Shown here in pieces: positions 1-12,619 of a stretch of 64,000 nt of DNA. How positions within the stretch are numbered: position 1 is the first letter of the stretch; every line of letters starts with the position of its first letter. The notes beneath the pieces are model-generated. The model was not told where the DNA came from. It ran no database searches and worked only from the letters and a program-made list of their open reading frames with translations. Source of the DNA: Paguma larvata (Eukaryota > Chordata > Mammalia > Carnivora > Viverridae); the NCBI GenBank assembly GCA_030068075.1, contig CM057841.1:7201565-7265564 (forward strand). Reading direction: 5' to 3'. The translations under genes and the position numbers were made by a program.

Positions 1-340
1 CGACCTGGAAAGTGGAATTTCACATCAAGAGAGGTAGTAACGCAGGTAGAGACACTGTCACAGTGGATGAAGAGGAAAATTAGAAAGTCCGAGGAAGGAG
101 ATGACCATGCAAAACAAACAAAAACAAGAAGTATATAAACAGGGATCGTATCTCAGAAGAAAAAAAGGGGTATATTTGCCTTGAAATTTCAACAAAGAAA
201 AAGAGTTCCCATATGGGAAAAGAGATGTGGGGAGGGGTTGTTTATTTTTCCTCAGGCACTGTCACAGCTGAGACACCTTCTCTGCCTGACCAGGATACTG
301 CTTCTGCAGCCACCTCCCACCCTGCCAAGTTCTCACTCAC
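1..340. other. Intron of unit 1, paralogous to 60,990-61,632
   Basis: GGTGGAATTTCA/AGACACTGT-type blocks match 61,018-61,075; the part at 180-340 also matches 17,790-17,930 (AAAGAGTTC, GTTTA.TTTCCTCAG). Old duplication of the intron left of KRAB-B. No gene of its own. Confidence 0.6.
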
Positions 341-433
341 CTGGGCAGATTCGACTGTTGATTTCATCTCCTATCGTCCAAAGTTCTCCGCGTTTCAACT
401 TGGAGAGTGCAGCTGGTTTGCTGGTGTGATACC
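341..433 (-). CDS. KRAB-B box exon, unit 1
   Basis: Minus-strand exon with a CAG acceptor just right of 433 and a CCAG/GTGAGT donor at 341/340. Read in phase from KRAB-A it gives GYHTSKPAALSKLKRGE and ends ICP, a recognisable KRAB-B box (family pattern SKPDALSKLERGEE). It is 93 bp, one codon shorter than the 96-bp KRAB-B exons of the other units, the missing residue being the second Glu of the GEE motif. The usual KPD is KPA here. KRAB-B enhances TRIM28-dependent repression by KRAB-A in this family. The open frame and good splice sites indicate a functional exon. Confidence 0.85.
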
Positions 434-465
434 CTGTTCATGAGAAATGATGGAGGACTCAGGGG

Positions 466-680
466 TTGGGCGCCAGAGCGGCTCAATCGGCTCAGCGTCC
501 GACTTTGGCTCAGGTCATGATCACTCGGTTCACGGGTTCAAGCTCCATGTTGGGCTCTGCGCTGGCAACACGGAGCCTGCCTGGGATTCTCTCTCTCTCC
601 CTTCTCTCTGTTCCTCCCTGACTCATACTTTCTCTCTCTCTCAAAACAAATAAATAACCTTAAAAAAAAAAAAAAAAAAG
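466..680 (+). mobile_element. CAN-type SINE (KRAB-B/A intron of unit 1)
   Basis: tRNA-derived head at 467, CT-rich body, A-tail 661-679. Head diverged (GGGCGCCAGAGCGGCTCAATCG). Confidence 0.85.
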
Positions 681-852
681 GAAGAAGACTCAGTGGACTG
701 GGGTTCATCAAGAAGGAATAATGTTACATTTTAGGGACTAAACAAGGTTTCACATCTGTAAACATCAAGGCTTTTCTCTCAAGAGAGGAGACATTATATT
801 CTCTAGTCTGAGACAGGAGAAGGATCTGAGAATCTATCGTTTCAGAGTACTA

Positions 853-1959
<1,107 letters not shown>

Positions 1960-2650
1960 TGACTCTGGTAGGCCCCGAGATACCCTAAGGATGTGGCTGG
2001 TTGCTAAGGGAATCAAGCTATTAATTAGAGGGCTGGAATTGTCAGCCCCACCCCAGCCTGGTAGGGAGGGAAGAGGGACTGGAGATTGAGATATAATCAC
2101 TAAATCGCCAGTGATTTCATCAATCGCCCTTACATAATGAAACTTCTATAAAGACACTAAACTACAGGGCTCGGGAGCTTCCATGTTGGTTAACACGTCA
2201 AGGTGCTGGGAGGGTGGCTTGTTTGGAGAAGGCATGGAAGGCCCTCACCCCTTCTCCCATACCTTGCCCTATGCTTCTCTTCCATTTGGTTGTTCCCATC
2301 TTGTACCATTTACAATAAACTGGTAAGTGTGAAGTAAAGTGTTTTCCTGAGTTATGTGAGCCACTGGAGTGAATTCTCAAACCCAAGGAAGGGATTGTGG
2401 GAACTGCCCATTTGCAGCCAAGTCAGAAGTATGGGTACCCTGGGTACAGAATACGTGGCATCGGTAATGAGGTCAGTCTTGCTGGACTGAGCCCTGTAAA
2501 CTTGTGGAGTATGAGAGTAACTCCAGGTAGTGAGTGTTAAGATTGAATCAGATTGTACACAGGTGGCGTCTGGAGAGTTGGGGACCTGGCCGTTGGTGTG
2601 GAAAAACTCACATGTTTGGTATCAGAAGTGTTGGCAGTAGAAACAGATCA
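1960..2650 (+). mobile_element. LTR-like repeat, family B
   Basis: Shares long similarity with 23,020-23,730 and 45,900-46,835: ACATAATGAAACTTCTATAA, TTTACAATAAACTGGTAAGT (a polyadenylation-like AATAAA), then CTTTCCTGAGTT-type and GAACTGCCCATTT-type blocks, ending near TTTGGTATCAGAAGTGTTGG. Looks like an old ERV LTR. It lies in unit 1 between the start exon and KRAB-A. Confidence 0.6.
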
Positions 2651-2960
2651 CAGTAATTAATGCCTACTGGGTAACTTACCAAGTTTCTCTGATGATGGCT
2701 GTCAGAGATATGTGCAACACTGACAGCTCTCGTGACCTACAGGGTCTGCACAATCACGTATATTCCAACATGAGTCACGAAGTATGAATCCTATGAAAAA
2801 TATGTTCTGATCCTACTTGGCCCAGATTTCTCCAGATCCTGCTATTCTCAAATACAAAGTTTTTTGTTTAATTGCACTGATTTTTTTTTTTTTACAGGCC
2901 TCTGCAAATCCATTGTCGGGGGCGAAGGGAAAGGAAAGAATAAAAGAAACCAAAAGTCAC

Positions 2961-3147
2961 CTGGGCCTTGATCATCTTCTTCTGATTTGGGGAAACGGCT
3001 GCTAACGGGGATGCTCTGTCCTTAGTTCTTCTGGATCAGCTCTAAATTTCTCTTCAAAACTCTCAGTCTCCAGCCGAGGGTTTCCCCAGAAATGCTGATG
3101 CCTAAATCTTGGAATCTTCTCCTCCTTTTTCCCTGGGGAGCCAGCAC
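2961..3147 (-). CDS. Start-codon exon, unit 1 (5' UTR plus Met-Ile-Lys-Ala-Gln)
   Basis: Minus-strand exon with a GTAG acceptor at 3148 and a CCCAG/GTGACTT donor at 2961/2960. Only its last 15 nt (2975-2961) are coding, reading MIKAQ, and the next exon continues KSLTFEDV, the standard N-terminus of this KRAB family. The rest (2976-3147) is 5' UTR. The same exon recurs at 28787-28999 and 48740-48929, supporting the boundaries. An LTR-like repeat (1960-2650) lies in the intron between this exon and KRAB-A. Confidence 0.75.
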
Positions 3148-3239
3148 CTACAGGCTGAAAAGCAAATTACCCTGAGTGGCACAATCTCTTTAGGTCCAGA
3201 TGTTGTCACTGTTGCTATGCATTCACCCTAAAACAAGGC

Positions 3240-3537
3240 CCCAAAAGATCTGTCTTTTTGAGAGAGAGGGAAACAAACCACGAGAGACTCTTCACGATAG
3301 AGAACAGACTGAGGGGTAATGGAGGGAGGTGGGTGGGGGATGGGCTAGACGGGTGCTGGGTACTAAGGAGGACACTTGTTGGGATGAGCACTGGCTTTTG
3401 TATGTTTAAGCAACTGAGGCACGCAGGTGCCCCTCCCCCCACTGGCTGTGGTATGTAAGTGATGAATCACTGAATTCTACTCCTTGAAACCAATATTGCA
3501 CAATATGTTAACTAAAATTAAAAAAATTTTTTTTAAA
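3240..3537 (+). mobile_element. 5'-truncated L1 3' UTR
   Basis: Typical carnivore L1 tail (ACCACGAGAGACTC, GGTGGGTGGGGGATGGG, TGATGAATCACTGAATTCTA, A-rich end). Flanked by a direct repeat ATCTGTCTTTTT at about 3247-3258 and 3537-3548, so it is a separate retroposition. It overlaps no exon. Confidence 0.8.
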
Positions 3538-4177
3538 TCTGTCTTTTTATTAAGTGCTCTGGGCCAAGAAAACATAACACTCAGAATGTCTGGGAAGCAC
3601 ATCTTTCTTCCGTAGAGCAGAAGCAGTATGAGTGCCAAAGGGAATGTGGGACAGAGACCCAGGAGAGCGTGAGGCCCAGCGGCAGGGGACTCCTCAGGCA
3701 GATTTAGGAAAGAGGACATACAGACCATAAGATGGACACAATTTTCTCGTAAATCATGCATGTCCATCTACCTCTTCAAAAGTCTTTTTACATCCCAGGG
3801 TACATACACTTTGATTTTGAGAACATCATGCTAATCAGCAAATAATAAGCACTGTCTTACATAATTTCTCATTGCCATCAGTTCTTCATACTCTGTACAG
3901 TACTATAAGTATAAACCTATACAGAATAGTTGGCAAAAATATTCTTTAGAAATAGAACTGAAATAAAGACATTTTCAGGCAAAAGCACACAGAATTCTTC
4001 ACCAAAAGACCTGTGTTACAGCAAGTAAGAAGATTCTTCAAGCAAAACGAAAGGATCTTCCAATGTAAGCAGAGGAGCAAGGAGTCAAGAGAAATAAAAC
4101 TGGTAAATACCAACTGGAAACATAATAACGATCATCTCAGGAGGTTTTAAAAACATGAAGAGTTAAAATATTCCTTA

Positions 4178-4422
4178 CAGGGGCACTTGGGTGGCTAGGT
4201 CCGTTAAGTGTCAAACTTTGGCTCAGGTCATGATCTCGTGTTTCGTGGGGTGGGGCCCCACCTCGGGCTCTGTGCTGACGGCTCAGAGCCTGGAGCCTGC
4301 TTCGGACTCTGTGTCTCCCTCTGTCTACCCCTCCCCCACTCATGCTGTCTCTCTCTCTCTCTCTCTCAAAAATAAATATTAAAAAAAATTAAAAATAAAA
4401 TAAATAAAATTTAAAAAAATAT
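4178..4422 (+). mobile_element. CAN-type SINE
   Basis: Head GGGGCACTTGGGTGGCTAGG, (CT)n near 4349-4367, long A/T-rich tail. Confidence 0.9.
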
Positions 4423-4689
4423 TCCATGACAGCATATAATGTAGGAAGTGGAATGAAAAACTGTTCTAAAATCTCTGCATAAACAGAGAAGAGTATAAAA
4501 TTACTAATTACCATAATACTTTGACAAATACAAACTGCATCCTATTTTGCAGTCTCTAGTGTCAAGAATAAAACTAATATGTATCTTTTAAACATACATA
4601 ACCTCATACTAAAAGAGGAAAAAACATAATGCACATGGCTTCTGTAGCAACTACTCAGCTATACTACTACAGCTCAAAAGCAGCCATAT

Positions 4690-4960
4690 TAAAAAAAATA
4701 GATGTGGCTGAGTGCCAATAAAACTTTACTAACAAAATCAGGCACTGGCCCAGATTCAGTTCATGGGCTCTACTTGCCCAACCCCAAATGAGAACACAAA
4801 AGCCATATAATCATCTAAATCAAGGGTCAGTAACACAGGGCCTAGACCACCTGTTTTTGTAAACAAAGTTTTATGGGAACACAGATCCATTTGTTGACTA
4901 TTGTCTCAAACTGTTTTCACACTCTATCTACAACGGCAGAGTTGAGAATTTACATCTGAA
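4690..4960. mobile_element. hAT-like non-autonomous DNA transposon relic, two pieces
   Basis: AATAAAACTTTACTAACAAA at 4,720 and TTTTTGTAAACAAAGTTTTA at 4,855, with ACAACGGCAGAGTTGAG at 4,931, are parts of a well-known mammalian hAT MITE, here in opposed orientations. Family name not certain. Confidence 0.5.
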
Positions 4961-5107
4961 AACATTAATCAGTGCAACACAGTTTGAAAAAATAATCGAA
5001 GATGACTTCTGAATACAGAAAGAGGCAAATTATCAGTATTCACCTAACTTGTCTGTATACATCTTTAGTCCAGTGACTGGTTACAATATTTAAATAGAAA
5101 AATTTTA

Positions 5108-5314
5108 GGGGCACCTGGGGTGTCAGTCAGTTAAGCGACCGACCCTTGATCTTGGCTCAGGTCATGATCTCATGGTTGGTGAGTTCAAGCCCCGCATAGG
5201 GCTCTGTGCTGACAGTGCAGAGCCTGCTTGGAATTCTCTCTCCTACTCCTTCTGCCCCTACCCCACTTGCTTGCTCTCTTTCTCTCAAAATGAATAAACT
5301 TAAAAAAAAAAATT
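5108..5314 (+). mobile_element. CAN-type SINE
   Basis: Full length, A-tail 5299-5311; followed 14 bp later by another copy in the same orientation. Confidence 0.9.
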
Positions 5315-5327
5315 GTTTTTAATTCTA

Positions 5328-5531
5328 GGGGCACCTCAGTGGCTCAATCGGTTGAGCATCTGACTCTTGATTTCAGCCCAGGTCATGATCCCAGTGTCTT
5401 GGGATCAAGCCCTGGGTCAGGCTCTATGCTGCACTTGGAGCCTGCTTAGGATTCTCTCCCTCTCTCTCTCTCTCTCTCCCCCCTCTGCCCTGTTCCCTCA
5501 CTCCCACTCTAAAATAAATAAATAAATAAAA
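5328..5531 (+). mobile_element. CAN-type SINE
   Basis: Second of a head-to-tail pair; tail is an (AAAT)n run. Confidence 0.9.
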
Positions 5532-5603
5532 GTATATACCATCTTAAAGAACACACAGGTCAAGGTGAGTGTTAAAGAGCAGGACATTCCATGGGAATAA
5601 TTT

Positions 5604-5669
5604 CACATTTTTAAAATTTATGTATTTATTTTTAGAGAGAAAGCATGAGCAAAGGAAAGGGGGAAAAGG

Positions 5670-5701
<32 letters not shown>

Positions 5702-5791
5702 GAATCTTAAGCAGGCTCCACACACAGCACAAGCCTGACTCAGGCTCAACCCAGAGTTGGATGCGGATGCTCGACCAACCACCCCTAATAC
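5604..5791 (-). mobile_element. CAN-type SINE with (GA)n
   Basis: Antisense copy with a long GA run at 5670-5702. Confidence 0.85.
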
Positions 5792-6025
5792 TCAACTTAA
5801 AACAGGCAACAAAAGTATCATTAGTAACCCAAAAATCCACTTTTCTAAAAAGGAAATACTGACAACAGTGTAATATTTGAGAGGTCATTTTTAGTTCCTC
5901 ATTCTATTTTTCATAAGAGCACTTACATTTTAATTCAGAAAATTATCGGCATTCTACATTTAAAATTGAATTGCTGTTGCTAGATCATTAATGTAAGTTC
6001 ACAGCTTTAAAAGTTTTCATACTTA

Positions 6026-6242
6026 GGGGCGCCTGGGTGGCTCAGTCAGTTGAGCGTCTGACTTTGGCTCAGGTCATGATCTCGCGGTCTGTGGGTTCGA
6101 GCCCCCCGTCGGGCTCTGTGCTGACAGCTCAGAGCCTGGAGCCTGCTTCACATTCTGTGTCTCCCTCTCTCTCTGCCCCTCTCCCACTCATGCTCTGTCT
6201 CTCTCTGTCTCAAAAGTAAATAAACATTAAAAAAAATTTTTA
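6026..6242 (+). mobile_element. CAN-type SINE with 17-bp target duplication
   Basis: Perfect direct repeats AAAAGTTTTCATACTTA at 6009-6025 and 6243-6259 flank it, so it is a young insertion. Confidence 0.95.
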
Positions 6243-6259
6243 AAAAGTTTTCATACTTA

Positions 6260-7019
6260 AAATGAGACAGAGAAGTAAGGAAGGAGGTGGGGAAAGTGAA
6301 CATGAGTTACAAATACAAATTTTACAAAGCACAAAACCATAAATATGGGGAAATTATCAGTCTTTTTACTCAAATACATTAGGTTCCTGCCATCACAGAC
6401 CACAATTTTAGATATTTTACTATATTTATCTTCAAAACAACCCTGAGGGAGAGAGTTTTTCTCTTTTTGCCAACAGGGAAACAGACACAGGTCACACCAG
6501 TCTCACAACAGAATTGAAAAACCAGCTTAATTTCATTCCAAAATTCACTTTAATCCCGCTTCACAACAGGCCAAGACTATTTGTAAATAAAATCCCTGTT
6601 CATGAAGTAAACAAAGGAAACAAGCAAAAAGCTATCGGAGCGCTAGCAATCATGTACTGCAGGGGCATTTAGAGTACTGGTAGTGATCTGTCTTTAACAC
6701 GCACCAAAACCAACAACAGAAGACTGATTCATGAAAAGAAGAAGGATAGAGGGTCAGGTAACTGGCAGAGCTAGTCTAGTCCAAGGTTAATGGTAAAATC
6801 TAGGTGGTAGGTATATGAATGGTTACTTTAAAATTCTTTCAGTATGTCTGTATGTGTGAACATTTTCTACACTAAAATGCTGGGTGGAGAGAAAGACACT
6901 GTAATAAGAATTTAGTAGGGTGGCCAAGTAGCACATAAATATTTGAAGTTAATTGATCTTTTACATCATAGAAAATTACAAGGGTGTCGGAAAGAAATAA
7001 CACGCTTACAATTGCAATA
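6260..7019. other. Intron of unit 1, unassigned sequence
   Basis: No open frame, exon or clear repeat; the part around 6,780-6,890 (TCAGTATGTCTGTATGTGTG) may be an old LINE end. Confidence 0.5.
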
Positions 7020-7032
7020 AAAATAAAGTTCG

Positions 7033-7249
7033 GGGCGCCTGGGTGGCTCAGTTGGTTGAGCGGCCGACTTCGGCTCAGGTCATGATCTCACGTCTGTGAG
7101 CTCGAGCCCCCCGTCGGGCTCTGTGCTGACTGGCTCAGAGCCTGGAGCCTGCTTCAGATTCTGTGTCTCCCTCTCTCTCTGCCCTTCCCCTGCTCACACT
7201 CTGTCTCTATGTCTCTCAAAAATAAACAAAAACATTAAAAAAAAGAAAA
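7033..7249 (+). mobile_element. CAN-type SINE with target duplication
   Basis: Flanked by AAAAATAAAGTTC at 7020-7032 and 7250-7262. Confidence 0.95.
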
Positions 7250-7829
7250 AAAAATAAAGTTCATGTTGGAAACGAAAGGCTGGGGAACAAATCCAAGAGT
7301 ATAAATGCATAATCATAAACTGCCCGCAAACGATACCTAAACACCTAAAACATTTCATCTCCACACAGATATACACAGGTAAATGCCTAATACGAATCCA
7401 CTCAGAATATCACCGGCTCACACATTAAAAACAATTTGTAAATGTTTATTACATGAAATAAGGCAAGAGAGAAAATCATAGTACCATTAACACAACTTAC
7501 CTGAATTATCAACATTAAGCACATAGTCTAAACGCCTCAAATTGAAATCTACTAAAATTTTGACAAGGATTATCCCTTGTGAACAGAACGTACAATGTGA
7601 CAAGAGATTTCACTTAGGTGAAGACAGAATCTGACAGAATCTGAAAAGAAATATCCAAGGGGAACGGCAAGGAATCTTGGAAGACAAAGGATAAAAGGCG
7701 GCGTCTTAAATACAAAATTGCAACTAAGATATGCTGGATCGTTCATCTCACCAAAAACTTTCATTTCTGAGAGTTCGAGAGTAAGAAGTGGTGCTGGCTG
7801 CCAAAAAACCAGAGCTGAAAAATGGCCTG

Positions 7830-8800
7830 GGGCTAAAGGGCAGAAGCGGGACGAGCACCACCCGCCGTCTGCGGCAGCAGCCCAGGCCCGAGCTCCGCGT
7901 GCGGTGGCCAAGCCCCCCGCCTCCGGGCGCAGCCCACGCTCCCACCCGCGCCCCGGACGCGCCCGGCGGCCACCGCACGAACTCCGCGGACCCCGGGAAC
8001 CCCAAAACAGCTTCTCATCTTTGAGCCCCGAACAAAACCCGCTCCACTTGCAGCTGACAGCCACCACCCTCCCGCTCGCAATCTCTGAGCCCCAGCGAGT
8101 AAACGGCCCCCAAATGTGCCCTCGGCGCTCTGCCGCTGTTCTCCAGAAATCTTCACCCACGAGCTACGAGAGGCACCCCAAGCGCACACCTTAACACGCA
8201 AGAACACCCACCCTCGGTCTCCTCCCGCTGGAATTCTACCCACATCACCGTCGGGACGCCGACGGACCCTCCCCGGCCACAGTCCACAAACGCACCTGAC
8301 TTTCTCCACACACCACCGCGACAGGCCGGCACCTGAACTTACTTGGCTGAACTTCGTCCGCGTCCTTCAGCACCACAGGACTGCGGCCAACAAAGGTCTG
8401 AGGCATTTCTAGAGAAAAGACAACTGGAACCCCGCTTTTCCGCTGCGGCAACATGGCCGCACCCTGGCCCTGCCCCGTGGGGGCAGCCATCTTGGATCCG
8501 GCCCTACGGGGCGCCGAGAGGCCGATTCCGCGCCCGCTAGCAGGGGCGGCTGGGAAAGTGAAAGGGCCGGTCAGTCCCGGCAGAAAGGCACGGGTATGCG
8601 CAAGGCTGGAGCTTACGTCAGGCAAAAACGGTGCACGGGAAATCCCTTTCAGCGAGCGGACTGGAAAATTTAAACCAGGACGCGGCTCGGTTGGCGTGAT
8701 CCTGTTAACAGGAAGTGGAGGTATTTGTGCAGCACAGAACTCACAGAAGCCTCCTCGGGGGAATTTCCAGCAGAAATGGGTTTGAAGCGACTTTTGGACA
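7830..8800 (-). promoter_or_regulatory. CpG-rich promoter and probable first exon of unit 1
   Basis: GC-rich and CpG-rich block in an otherwise AT-rich region, densest at 7840-8300 and 8420-8560. Minus-strand reading of 8495-8486 gives CCAAGATGGC, a YY1-type element that in many mammalian promoters sits just downstream of the start site; a plus-strand AACATGGCCGC lies at 8450-8460, and an ETS-type CAGGAAGTG at 8709-8717. Strong candidate minus-strand donors are CAG/GTGCGT at 8296 and CCAA/GTAAGT near 8343. Exact start site and first exon cannot be fixed from sequence. Open reading frames across the block are composition artefacts of GC-rich DNA. Confidence 0.7.
8486..8495 (-). promoter_or_regulatory. 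YY1-type element, unit 1 promoter
   Basis: CCAAGATGGC on the minus strand, identical over 10 bases to the unit 2 element at 32211-32220. Confidence 0.6.
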
Positions 8801-8829
8801 GAGAACAACGTTCGCAGAAGCTGAGGGCA

Positions 8830-9917
8830 CAAGGATGACGGTCACTGACTAGGAAAGATAACCGCTGGAACGCGCCAGTCAGGCGTGGGCAAGACTAATG
8901 GGGTGGGAAGGCCACTAAAGCCAGGGAAAGTGAGGAAAGGTCAGTGCCCAGGGGAGGGCGGAGTCTAGGACGCACACAGAGCTTTTCCTGGGTCCAGAGA
9001 GGAAGGCCGGACTCTGAGGCCCAGTGGCCAGGAATAGGCAACTGTGATAACTTCCACAAGAATAAAGTTGTGTTAAAAAAAAAAAGTTATACTGCATGTG
9101 TCAATTGCGAAAAGCACCAACAGTCGTAGCAATATAAATCCTAAATTTGGATCTAACTGAACCTGTCATATATATTGGAAGAATGGAGGGAAAGGAAAGG
9201 CCTGAGAGAGTGTGTGTGTGTGTAACAGAAACTGCCAAACTTTTCCAGAGTCCATGTGCCAGTCCATTCCTACCGTCAATACGTGAGCTCCACTCTTCCA
9301 CACACCCGATTACAAAAGGAATAAGAGAAAGGCCAACCTAATTTTTTAAATAGCTAAAGAATAAACAGGCCACTTACTTTTAAAAGTCGCAAATACACAT
9401 AATTTTTAAAATGCATCTAATATTCAAATAAATGCAAAGTAAACATGAAACAAAAATATTTTAAACTTTACATTCATAAAGATTGAATGATGAGCAACAC
9501 TGCGAGTGGCAAGGCCATGGGATAAAGACACTCATGCTAAACCCAAGCTTTATTTTTTCTCATCTGCATAGTAGGTAAGTGTCCACCACATACAGCTTTG
9601 ACTGAATTGAGATGTTATGATCATGCTTATAGCTCTAAGTTTAAAAAATGCACACTACATTTAATAAGGATTAGGTATTTGGTATGTTTAGGACAACACG
9701 CTTCAGACCAGAGTATATAAATTAGTAAAATGTTTTAGAGTATAATCTGCAGTTACCCAATTTAAGCTTCTCATTCTGAGCCTGGGATTAATATTAAGAA
9801 CTGATTCAGCATAACTTTATCTTTTTGAGAATAAACACATACAAGGATATTTATGGCATCAATTTTGACAAATGTAAGGAAATAAACACTCTTGTGATAC
9901 TTACATAAATTTATTCT
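8830..9917. other. Intergenic sequence between units 1 and 2
   Basis: AT-rich, no exon or clear repeat recognised apart from a short (TG)n at 9,212-9,224. Confidence 0.6.
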
Positions 9918-10115
9918 TGCCAAGTGCCTGAGTGGCTCAGTCGGTTAAACGTCCAACTCTTGATTTTGGCTCAGGTCACGATCTCATAGTTCGTGAGTTC
10001 GAGCCTCGCGTCCAGCTCTGCACAGACAGTTCAGAGCCTGCTTGGGATTTTCTCTCTCTCTCTCTGGCCCTCGCTTGCTCTCTCTCTCTCAAAAATAAAC
10101 ATTTTTTAATTTAAA
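9918..10115 (+). mobile_element. CAN-type SINE with target duplication
   Basis: Flanks AAATTTATTCTTGC and AAATGTATTCTTGC are a near-perfect duplication. Confidence 0.9.
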
Positions 10116-10672
10116 AAATAAATGTATTCTTGCATCTCTATATTCACGCTTTGGATTAGCATCCCCTCTTAGGGACTCTGGCCAATGTGTCCAATAGGAC
10201 AGGAATGAAGAGGACAGAACCAAACTTGCCCAGTGAGGTATGGTATACTGGTCACTTGGAGCTCCTGTAACACATTATACTAGAGCCCAGGCTAGCCTCT
10301 TGCAGCAGGAGATTGTGAATGACCCCATCCATTCCAGTGGACCCTTAGATGTATAAAAAAATAAAAAGCCATCTAGCTCATTCGGCCCCTGTCCAGACAG
10401 CGCACACCAAACAATCCAATCCTAGACCCACACAACAGAATTGGTAAATGTTTGTAAAACATTAACTTTTAGGAAAGTAATTTTGTAATGCAGACAAAGG
10501 TAACTAATACCGATATGAATGTGCACTGGTAGGTGATTTGTTAAATAAATCAGAGATGTCTCCGTGAACAGCCTCCAGACATAAAAAGAATGAAGGCCAC
10601 TGTAAATTGGTACAGCTACTATGTAACAATATGGAGGTTCCTCAAAAAATTAAAAAAAACTACCATATGATC

Positions 10673-11440
10673 TGTGGGGAATAAGCTTAGGAATCCCCCA
10701 GGCTTATACCAACGGGTAAACAAGGCATAAAGAAGTATAAAGTAATAGGATGCTCTTACCCGAGTTTGGGTAAACAAGACTAGCACCCTAGAATAGGTAG
10801 GTGCAAATGCACCCCAGAATAGAGAGGCGGTGCAGAGCCCCCACAATAGAGGGATGCAGAGGCACCCAATACAAAGGTATACGAGGTAAGCAAGATTAAG
10901 CATTCAGGGCAGAGCGACCCCCAATTTAGTACTATTGCAGAAAGCTGCCTTCACAGGAAGGAAGGACTATAAACCATAAATCGGGCTATAGGCCGCTGCA
11001 CTGTGCTGTGGGTGATGCTGTCCAGAGCAGAGCTGATTTACAAAAGAAAAGGTGCCTTGTTAACCCTGAAGTATTTGCCCTGTCTTACCCCCTAGACTGG
11101 CTACGATAAACAGACACGGCACCTCCTGTCTGCTACTAACAACCATCTGCCCGGCAACAGAATTTTGTTTTCATATTGACCCAAACCCCAAACACCGTAT
11201 ATCTTCAAAACCCCCTTTTCCTTCATGCTCATGAGTTAATGTTCACAGATTCATTGTCGCTTTGTACACGCCCATGACATTTGTAAGCCTTCTGATCTTA
11301 ATAAAATCAGGGCAAGGACCCTTATTTGGGGCTCTTGTCTTTTCCTGGACATAAGCCATCTCTCTCTCTCTCTCCTATTTTAATCCTGCGTCCACTCTCT
11401 CGCTGGCCGAGAGAGAACTTTAGACTTAGAGTCTACGACA
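10673..11440 (+). mobile_element. Solo LTR of an endogenous retrovirus inserted in an L1
   Basis: 768-bp block starting TGTGGGGAATA and ending CTACGACA, so it has the TG...CA ends of an LTR. It splits an L1 whose sequence runs from CCATATGATC on the left to ATAATCCACCAATTC on the right; the 6-bp flanks ATGATC (10667-10672) and ATAATC (11441-11446) are a target duplication with one mismatch. AATAAA at about 11,299 is a likely polyadenylation signal. No retroviral genes are attached, so internal sequence was lost by LTR-LTR recombination. Family not named. Confidence 0.8.
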
Positions 11441-11640
11441 ATAATCCACCAATTCTACTGTATCCATTCAAAGAGAATGAAATCAGTCTCAGAAAGACAG
11501 CTGTACCCCCATGTTAATTGCAGCATTATTTACAAAAGCCATGCATCAAAACCTAAAGTGTCTTATACAAATGAATGGATAAAGAAAATGTGGTACACGC
11601 ACAAACACAATCAAATATTCGGCCAGAAAAAAGAAAACCT

Positions 11641-11838
11641 TGGGGCACCTGGGTGGCTCAGTTAGTTAAGCATCCAGCTCTTGGCTTCAGCTCAGGTCAT
11701 GATCTGTTTGTGAGACTGAACCCTGAGTCAGGCTCTGCACTGAGAGCGTGGAGCCTCCTTGGGATTCTTTCTCCCTCTCTCTATCCTTTCCCCACTTGTG
11801 CTCTTTCCCTCAAAATAAATAAACTAAAAAAAAAAAAA
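11641..11838 (+). mobile_element. CAN-type SINE inside L1
   Basis: Splits the L1 3' end; flanks AGAAAACCTTG and AGAAAATCCTG. Confidence 0.9.
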
Positions 11839-12412
11839 AAGTAGAAAATCCTGCCATTTATGACTCATGAATAGACCCTAGGGTATTATGCTACGTGAAA
11901 TAAATCAAGAGAAAGACAAATACTGTATGATCTTACTTCTATATGGAATCTAAAAGAAAAACCAAACTCCTGGGTACAGAAAAAAATTTTGTGGTTGTGA
12001 CAGGCAGGGGAGGGTATGGGATGTGGAGGAAATGGGTGAAGGGGGTCAAAAGGTACAAACCTCCAGTTACAAGATAAATAAGTCTAATAATAATAATGAT
12101 GATGTGTTGAATATCGTTAACCACTAGGGAATCCCAAGTTAAGCTCCAGATTGGTTACTACTATATACCTAATAAAATGCTTAATGTAAAATATAATGAC
12201 AATACCAAGTGCTGGTGACGATGGAGAGCAACTGAATCTCTCCTACGCTGCTAGAGGAATGGTGAAAATAAAAATACACTGCTGACCCTTGAGCAACATG
12301 GGATTGAACTGCATGGGCTCACTTATATGCAGGGTTGTTTTTTTTTATAGTACAGCACTGTAAATGTACTTTCTCTTCCTTATTTTTGTTTTTGTTAGGC
12401 TTTATAAATTTT

Positions 12413-12616
12413 TTAAATTTTTTTATTTTTTATTTTTGAGAGACATAGAGACAGAGCGTGAGCAGGGGAGGGGCAGAGAGAGAGGGAGACACAGATCTGA
12501 AGCAGGCTCCAGAGCTGTCAGCACAGAGCCCGACACGGGGCTCGAGCTCACGAACTGCGAGATCATGACCTGAGCTGAAGTCGGCCGCTTAACCGACTGA
12601 GCCACCCAGGCGCCCC
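12413..12616 (-). mobile_element. CAN-type SINE inside the inverted-repeat element
   Basis: Flanks GGCTTTATAAATTTTTT and AGCTTTATAGATTTTTT form an imperfect duplication. Confidence 0.9.
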
Positions 12617-12619
12617 TTA

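Larger units (their letters stand above)
10600..12125 (+). mobile_element. L1 3' part, sense strand, split by solo LTR and SINE
   Basis: Sequence typical of the L1 ORF2 end and 3' UTR: GGTACAGCTACTATG and GGAGGTTCCTCAAAAA at the left, then (after the LTR) GCAGCATTATTTACAAAAGC, GAATGGATAAAGAAAATGTGG, and a 3' UTR to about 12,125. A SINE is inserted at 11641-11838. Coding capacity is lost. Confidence 0.8.

Noticed and set aside
5670..5702. GA-rich direct repeats as a CRISPR-like or regulatory array
   Set aside because: Simple (GA)n inside a SINE body; mammalian DNA with no spacer-repeat pattern.
6026..6100. tRNA-like heads with A and B box-like motifs as tRNA genes
   Set aside because: They belong to tRNA-derived SINEs followed by a CT-rich body and A-tail; no intact tRNA cloverleaf.
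7570..8832. Several overlapping long frames on both strands at the first CpG block
   Set aside because: GC-rich DNA lacks stop codons by chance; the frames overlap each other and have no recognisable protein motif.
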